Source: an uncultured Chthoniobacterales bacterium (GTDB lineage Bacteria; Verrucomicrobiota; Verrucomicrobiia; Chthoniobacterales; CAKUMP01). Taken from it: 10,815 nucleotides of DNA. The stretch spans positions 1 through 10,815 of the forward strand of contig CAKUMP010000058.1 in NCBI GenBank assembly GCA_934667795.1, written 5' to 3'. The position numbers and the translations under genes were made by a program. Under the pieces are notes generated by a model. The model saw only the letters and a program-made list of their open reading frames with translations, was not told the DNA's origin and searched no databases. Below, piece by piece: positions 6,765 to 10,815 of this stretch (its first letter is position 1; each line of letters begins with the position of its first letter).

Positions 6765-7850
6765 ATGGCTACTGCACCGATGGAAGATTTGTTACGTCTG
6801 ATGCTTGATGAAAAAGCATCGGATCTGCACCTGACGGTGGGTGCGCCACCGGCGTTGCGTATCCAGGGGGCGATTAAAAAACTGCATTTGCCTGCACTGA
6901 CGCCGGAAGACACGGAAAATCTGGTGCGATCCATCACGAGTGATTACCACATGAACCGGATTGCGGAAACCGGGACTGCGGATTATGCAATTTCTTTTCG
7001 GGAAGGGGTGAGGTTTCGTGTGAGTTCGTATCGTCTAAAAGGAGAAATGGCGATTGCGGTACGCCTCATTCCTCGCGAAATTATGACGTTGGGAGAAATT
7101 GGCTTACCCCAGTCCGTACGCAGTTTACTGGATTTGCCACGTGGGTTGATTCTGGTCACTGGTCCCACCGGCTCCGGAAAAACGACAACGCTGGCCAGTA
7201 TGTTACATACAATTTCCCATACCCAGCAGGTACATATTATTACGATTGAAGACCCAATTGAGTATTTTCATTCCCATGGACAGGGGCTGCTCAATCAACG
7301 CGAAATCGGTGCAGATGTACCCAACTTTGCCGATGCTCTGAAACATGCATTGCGCCAGGATCCGGATGTTTTACTGGTAGGAGAAATGCGAGACCTGGAA
7401 ACCATGGAAGCGGCCATTTCCGCTGCCGAAACCGGGCACCTGGTATTTTCTACTCTGCACACCACAGGTGCTGCACGGACGGTTGATCGCATCATTGATT
7501 CTTTCCCGGAAAATCGTCAGGAACAAATTCGCGTGCAGTTGTCCGCAAACCTTAAAGCTGTGATTTCCCAGGTCTTACTTCCCAGAAGCGATCAGGATGG
7601 CAGGATCGCTGCTTTTGAAATCATGATTAATACCCCTTCGATTGCAAATCTGATCAGGGAAAATAAATCCTTTCGTATTCGTAATGATATCTTGACTGGA
7701 ACCAAGCACGGCATGGTTTCGCTGGAAGCAAATTTGGCCCGGCTTTGTCGCGATGGGGTCATTTCTTATGAAAATATGATCCAAAAAGCCGAAGATACGG
7801 ATGCGGTATTACGATTTTATCACCCGGAGATAGATAGTCCTAATCCTTGA
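6765..7850 (+). CDS. pilT: Type IV pilus retraction ATPase PilT
   Basis: Hexameric ATPase that powers pilus depolymerisation and thus twitching motility and DNA uptake. Length of 361 residues fits the family (about 345-370). It lacks the MshEN domain and the tetracysteine of PilB. Motifs in order: MLDEKASDLHLTVGAPPALRIQG at the N terminus, Walker A GPTGSGKTTT with Lys139, Asp box TIEDPIEY, Walker B LLVGEMRDLETM with Glu207, His box TGHLVFSTLHTTGA, and SIANLIRE (292-299), the counterpart of the AIRNLIRE motif that is needed for retraction in studied PilT proteins. PilU paralogues are similar, but the closeness to this motif and its place beside pilB favour PilT. The ATG at 6765 has no Shine-Dalgarno sequence. 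It is sandwiched between two pilB-type genes with gaps of 45 and 31 bp, consistent with one transcript. Confidence 0.96.
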   Translation: MATAPMEDLLRLMLDEKASDLHLTVGAPPALRIQGAIKKLHLPALTPEDTENLVRSITSDYHMNRIAETGTADYAISFREGVRFRVSSYRLKGEMAIAVRLIPREIMTLGEIGLPQSVRSLLDLPRGLILVTGPTGSGKTTTLASMLHTISHTQQVHIITIEDPIEYFHSHGQGLLNQREIGADVPNFADALKHALRQDPDVLLVGEMRDLETMEAAISAAETGHLVFSTLHTTGAARTVDRIIDSFPENRQEQIRVQLSANLKAVISQVLLPRSDQDGRIAAFEIMINTPSIANLIRENKSFRIRNDILTGTKHGMVSLEANLARLCRDGVISYENMIQKAEDTDAVLRFYHPEIDSPNP

Positions 7851-7881
7851 AGAAAACCATTGAACCCGTTAGAGTAAGTTT

Positions 7882-9570
7882 ATGAGCATGAATTCCCGAC
7901 AGATTCTGGACCTTTTTGTGGAACAGCAGATTGTGAACGCAGACAGTGTGGACGATATTATCCAGGAAATAAATAATACCGGGAAAGAAATTCAGGATAT
8001 CCTTGTGGATTATGAGTTTGTGACGCGTGATCAGTTTTACCATATCCTGGCAACGTCCATTGGTGCGGAATACTACGACCTGAGTTCTTTTACACCCGAC
8101 ACCGAAGTGGTTCGCCAGATTCCTGCCGGTCAGGCACGTTTGCATGAAGCATTGCCCATTGCCTGGAATCCACCGGTGTTGACGGTAGCGCTGGTCGACA
8201 CTTTAAATCCGCAAACGGTAGATGATTTGCGGTTTTCTCTGAACAAGGATATCCAGGTGGCGGTGGCTCCGGTGGACCAGATCCAGCGTTTGCTGGATGA
8301 GTGTTATGGTGCGGACGCGAGTTCGATGACCGACATTCTGGATAAAATCGGGGAAGAGCTGAGCTTTGGGGGAGAAGATACGATCGGAGGCGGAAATGAA
8401 GAAGAAGAAGCCAATGCCGCTCCCATTATCAAATTTGTGGATCTGATTCTTCAACAGGCCATTGCAGACCGCGCGAGTGATATTCATTTTGAACCGTTTG
8501 AACATGAATTCCGGATTCGGTATCGCGTGGATGGGGCACTTTATGAAATGGCGCCGCCACCCAGACACTTGGCAATGCCGGTCATTTCTCGTGTGAAAGT
8601 CATGGCAAATCTGAATATTGCAGAAAAACGTTTGCCTCAGGATGGGCGTATTCAGAAAACCATCGCTAACCGCCCGGTCGATTTGCGTGTTTCGACTCTC
8701 CCAACCCAATTCGGGGAAAGCGTGGTGCTACGTGTGCTGGACCGAAGTGCGGTCAACCTCGATCTCGAAACCCTCGGGATGCCAGAGTATATTTTCGATT
8801 ATATCACAAACACGATCCGGAAACCGAACGGAATTTTTATTGTCACAGGCCCGACCGGCTCCGGGAAAACGACGACTTTGTATTCGTGTCTTCGGAAAAT
8901 TAATACAATAGACTCCAAACTCCTGACCGCGGAAGATCCGGTAGAGTATGACATTGACGGGATTATCCAGGTGCCGATCCAGGATTCGATTGGATTATCT
9001 TTTGGTCGAGTGTTACGAGCATTTTTGCGACAGGATCCTGATCGCATCATGGTGGGGGAAACGCGTGATATTGAAACCGCCCAGATTGCGATCCAGGCAT
9101 CTCTCACGGGTCACCTTGTTTTTACGACGTTGCACACGAACGATGCTCCGGGGGCAGTGACCCGTTTGATCGATATGGGGGTAGAACCCTTTTTGATCTC
9201 TGCCTCTCTGGAAGGAGTGCTGGCGCAACGCTTGATCCGTAAAATTTGTCAAAATTGTAAAGAAGCCTATGAACCCAGCGAAGGGGTCCTCTCACAGTTA
9301 GGACTTTCCGCTTACGAAATCGGAGACAAACAGTTTTATTACGGAATCGGTTGCGATGTGTGTAATAAAACCGGTTACAAAGGACGTAAAGGAATTTATG
9401 AACTGTTGGATATTAATGACCCATTACGGCAGCTGATTAACGAACGTGCCCCCGCGGTGACAATGAAACAAAAGGCTGTCGAACTCGGAATGGTGACACT
9501 CCGGGAAGATGGACTCCGGAATATTTATGATGGAGAAGCAACAATTGAGGAAGTGTTGAAGTACACCTAA
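7882..9570 (+). CDS. pilB: Second PilB/GspE-type ATPase, copy 2
   Basis: Full-length assembly ATPase of 562 residues, paralogous to the product of 5019-6719. The N-terminal MshEN-like domain (1-145) is clearly more divergent (FVEQQIVNADSVDDIIQEI) and lacks the RLG-type ligand motif, so cyclic di-GMP binding is doubtful. After a glycine/glutamate-rich linker come IIKFVDLILQQAI, ASDIHFEPFEHEFRIRYRVDG, Walker A GPTGSGKTTT with Lys329, Asp box TAEDPVEY, Walker B MVGETRD with Glu393 (Thr394 replaces the usual Ile), a His box, and the tetracysteine Cys456, 459, 491, 494. All residues needed for ATP hydrolysis are present, so it is not a decayed copy. It starts with ATG 31 bp after pilT; AGAGTAAG upstream is a poor ribosome site. 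It may power extension with the downstream pilC, or belong to a second pilus or type II secretion machine. Which paralogue is the main motor cannot be told from sequence. Confidence 0.94.
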   Translation: MSMNSRQILDLFVEQQIVNADSVDDIIQEINNTGKEIQDILVDYEFVTRDQFYHILATSIGAEYYDLSSFTPDTEVVRQIPAGQARLHEALPIAWNPPVLTVALVDTLNPQTVDDLRFSLNKDIQVAVAPVDQIQRLLDECYGADASSMTDILDKIGEELSFGGEDTIGGGNEEEEANAAPIIKFVDLILQQAIADRASDIHFEPFEHEFRIRYRVDGALYEMAPPPRHLAMPVISRVKVMANLNIAEKRLPQDGRIQKTIANRPVDLRVSTLPTQFGESVVLRVLDRSAVNLDLETLGMPEYIFDYITNTIRKPNGIFIVTGPTGSGKTTTLYSCLRKINTIDSKLLTAEDPVEYDIDGIIQVPIQDSIGLSFGRVLRAFLRQDPDRIMVGETRDIETAQIAIQASLTGHLVFTTLHTNDAPGAVTRLIDMGVEPFLISASLEGVLAQRLIRKICQNCKEAYEPSEGVLSQLGLSAYEIGDKQFYYGIGCDVCNKTGYKGRKGIYELLDINDPLRQLINERAPAVTMKQKAVELGMVTLREDGLRNIYDGEATIEEVLKYT

Positions 9571-9624
9571 GACCCTTTAAGGAAAAATATTTTATTTTTT
9601 AAAAGGCCAATGGCGTTACGATGC

Positions 9625-9652
9625 ATTCACGATGTCATGACATAGCATGAAT
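9625..9652. promoter_or_regulatory. Operator-like dyad centred on ATGTCATGACAT
   Basis: ATGTCATGACAT (9632-9643) is a perfect 12-base palindrome. It is flanked by a second pair of arms, ATTCA (9625-9629) and TGAAT (9648-9652). A perfect palindrome cannot form a tight RNA hairpin, so a dimeric DNA-binding protein is the natural reading. No known regulator consensus comes to mind. Confidence 0.4.
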
Positions 9653-9700
9653 CTTGCTTCTATTACGGATAATTTTAAGAAAAGAATAAGAAGAAACCTA

Positions 9701-9731
9701 TCGACAGAAAGTATGTCAGCAGGTAGTTATG
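9701..9731 (+). promoter_or_regulatory. Candidate promoter upstream of pilC
   Basis: TCGACA (9701-9706) and TAGTTATG (9724-9731; 7 of 8 positions of TAnnTTTG) sit in the same arrangement as TTGACA and TACGTTTG before the first pilB. The shared block ACAGAAAGKATGT lies between them. In RNA, GACA (9703-9706) and TGTC (9714-9717), with ACCT (9696-9699) and AGGT (9721-9724), could also pair into a small stem. Confidence 0.35.
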
Positions 9732-9752
9732 GAGGGTAGAAATAAACCTCCA
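9730..9752 (+). other. TGGAGG/CCTCCA hairpin
   Basis: TGGAGG (9730-9735) can pair with CCTCCA (9747-9752) across an 11-base loop. GGAGG is the strongest Shine-Dalgarno-like sequence in this leader, but it lies 42 bases before the pilC ATG, too far to serve it directly. A control or mRNA-protection role is a guess. Confidence 0.3.
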
Positions 9753-9776
9753 AAAACCAGAACCTAATTTAAAAGT

Positions 9777-10815
9777 ATGGCCAAATTCAGCTATGTTGCG
9801 TTAGATGCGCGTGGACAGGAACAGCAAGGGACAATCGATGCCCCGAATCAGAATGATGCGATCGCGCAATTGCGTCAGAATGGACTTTTTCCAACGAGTA
9901 TCTCCGAAGGTGGGGGGAAAGCCCCGAAAGCAGCCCAGGTTCCTGCGGCAAGAAAGTCGGAAGTGGCGAAAAGTCGTGCCGCGAAGTCTTTAGTTGGTAA
10001 AAAAGGCATTAAAGGAAAAATCCTGATGGTGTTCACACGTCAGTTGGCAACGCTGATTGATGCAGGGCTTCCATTGTTGCGCGGGCTGACCGTTTTGGCC
10101 AAGCAGGAACGGGATCCGGTTTTGAAAGGCACGATTTCCGCACTGGCAGATACAGTCCAGGGGGGGAGCACTTTTTCCGAAGCACTCGCGCAGCATCCGA
10201 AAATTTTTAATAAACTGTATGTGAACATGGTGAAGGCCGGGGAACTCGGGGGGGTTCTGGAAATTGTTTTGAATCGTCTCGCCGAATTCCAGGAAAAGGC
10301 GCAGAAGATCAAGAACAAGGTCGTGGCAGCAATGGTTTATCCGGTGATCGTGCTGGTAATTGCGATTGTGATTCTGGCATTCCTGCTGGTTTTCATCGTG
10401 CCGAAGTTTCAGGAAATTTTCAATGACATGCTGGGCGGGAAACAGTTGCCAGCGTTAACCCGTTTTGTGATGGGGGTCAGTGATTTGTTTAAAAACAACT
10501 TCCTCATTGTGTTTGGTGTCGTGGCGGCAATCATCTTTGGGTATATCATGGTGGAACGTACCGAGAAGGGGCGTGCGATTATTGACAAGATTAAGTTAAG
10601 GATGCCACTTTTTGGAGATTTATTGAGAAAAGGGGCGATTTCACGTTTCACACGTACGTTGGGAACGCTGGTAACCAGTGGGGTGCCGATTCTTCAGGCA
10701 TTGAATATTACGCGGGAAACGGCCGGAAATATGGTGATCGCAACCGCTATTTCGAAGGTGCATGACAGCGTGAAGGAAGGGGAGTCCATTGTTCAGCCTT
10801 TGGAAGCCAGTGGCG
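9777..10815 (+). CDS. pilC: Type IV pilus inner-membrane platform PilC (GspF family), 3'-truncated
   Basis: Polytopic membrane protein on which the PilB and PilT hexamers dock to add or remove pilin. The frame opens at ATG 9777 (MAKFSYVALDARGQEQQGTI, the standard PilC/GspF opening) and runs off the right edge after 346 codons; the family has about 400, so perhaps 60 residues are missing. Residues 1-45 are the N-terminal PilC module, followed by an Ala/Lys/Gly-rich linker (46-84) and the first T2SSF domain (FTRQLATLIDAGLPLLRGL... FNKLYVNMVKAGELGGVL). Membrane segments lie at about 188-210 and 242-260; the second T2SSF repeat begins around 280 (FTRTLGTLVTSGVPILQALN). A third membrane helix should be in the missing part. 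No Shine-Dalgarno sequence precedes the ATG. Its place beside pilB and pilT supports PilC over GspF. Confidence 0.95.
   Translation, partial: MAKFSYVALDARGQEQQGTIDAPNQNDAIAQLRQNGLFPTSISEGGGKAPKAAQVPAARKSEVAKSRAAKSLVGKKGIKGKILMVFTRQLATLIDAGLPLLRGLTVLAKQERDPVLKGTISALADTVQGGSTFSEALAQHPKIFNKLYVNMVKAGELGGVLEIVLNRLAEFQEKAQKIKNKVVAAMVYPVIVLVIAIVILAFLLVFIVPKFQEIFNDMLGGKQLPALTRFVMGVSDLFKNNFLIVFGVVAAIIFGYIMVERTEKGRAIIDKIKLRMPLFGDLLRKGAISRFTRTLGTLVTSGVPILQALNITRETAGNMVIATAISKVHDSVKEGESIVQPLEASG

Larger units (their letters stand above)
9571..9776 (+). promoter_or_regulatory. 206-bp leader region before pilC
   Basis: Longest gap within the pilus cluster. It contains an AT-rich imperfect hairpin right after the pilB copy 2 stop (CCTTT at 9574-9578 against AAAGG at 9602-9606), a dyad at 9625-9652, a promoter candidate at 9701-9731, a GGAGG/CCTCC hairpin at 9730-9752, and AAAACC-A-GAAC at 9753-9763. 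No long open frame is present. A separate transcript start for pilC seems likely. Confidence 0.5.

Noticed and set aside
9611..9625. Sigma-54-like promoter TGG...TGCA before pilC
   Set aside because: Only 9 bases separate GG from GC; sigma-54 needs 10, and the rest of the consensus fits poorly.
9729..9767. Twelve-codon reading frame (ATG at 9729, TAA at 9765-9767) in frame with and just before pilC, as a leader peptide
   Set aside because: Too short to judge, no equivalent in the similar leader before pilB copy 1, and its start overlaps the promoter candidate.
9690..9770. Cyclic di-GMP riboswitch before pilC
   Set aside because: Attractive in a pilus context, but the conserved GGTCACGCACAGGGCAA-type core of the GEMM-I class is absent.
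1..10815. tRNA, rRNA, CRISPR array, insertion sequence or attachment site
   Set aside because: The window is almost filled by seven conserved genes; reading the gaps showed no repeat-spacer arrays, tRNA-like cloverleaf, transposase fragments or long direct repeats.

Overview
The window carries seven protein genes, all on the + strand, with no antisense gene, RNA gene, mobile element or CRISPR array that I can support. Two genes are cut by the window edges: a biosynthetic arginine decarboxylase (speA) at the left and a type IV pilus platform protein (pilC) at the right. The organism looks like a Gram-negative (diderm) bacterium: it has a class 2, membrane-associated, quinone-linked dihydroorotate dehydrogenase, an E. 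coli-like biosynthetic arginine decarboxylase and type IV pilus motors. G+C is about one half. Several genes use TTG/GTG/ATG starts with almost no Shine-Dalgarno sequence, and two putative promoters resemble the TTG-N19-21-TAnnTTTG pattern known from Bacteroidetes. I therefore lean weakly towards the FCB superphylum or a related uncultured lineage. The sequence alone does not settle this.

Left half (1-4874), housekeeping metabolism: speA (polyamine synthesis from arginine), pyrD (fourth step of pyrimidine synthesis) and ilvD (branched-chain amino acid synthesis). They are unrelated pathways lying head to tail with gaps of 61 and 156 bp. The DHAD encoded by ilvD is unusual in having lysine/arginine-rich, acid-free tails at both ends.

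Right half (5019-10815), type IV pilus motor cluster: pilB (extension ATPase), pilT (retraction ATPase), a second full-length pilB-type ATPase, then pilC (inner-membrane platform). PilB and PilT hexamers dock on the PilC platform and drive pilus extension and retraction. The two PilB paralogues differ strongly in their N-terminal MshEN-like domains and each has a substitution next to the Walker B motif, so they may power different pili or a pilus and a secretion system.

The most interesting non-coding signal is in the two longer gaps before the first pilB (4875-5018) and before pilC (9571-9776). They share two blocks in the same order and at nearly the same distance: TYGACAGAAAGKATGT and AAAACC-N-GAAC. 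The first block sits where a promoter would be; the second lies about 17-20 nt before the start codon and recurs before the second pilB. Together with dyad symmetries built on TGTCA/TGACA, this suggests co-ordinated control of the pilus genes by a conserved promoter/leader that I do not recognise.
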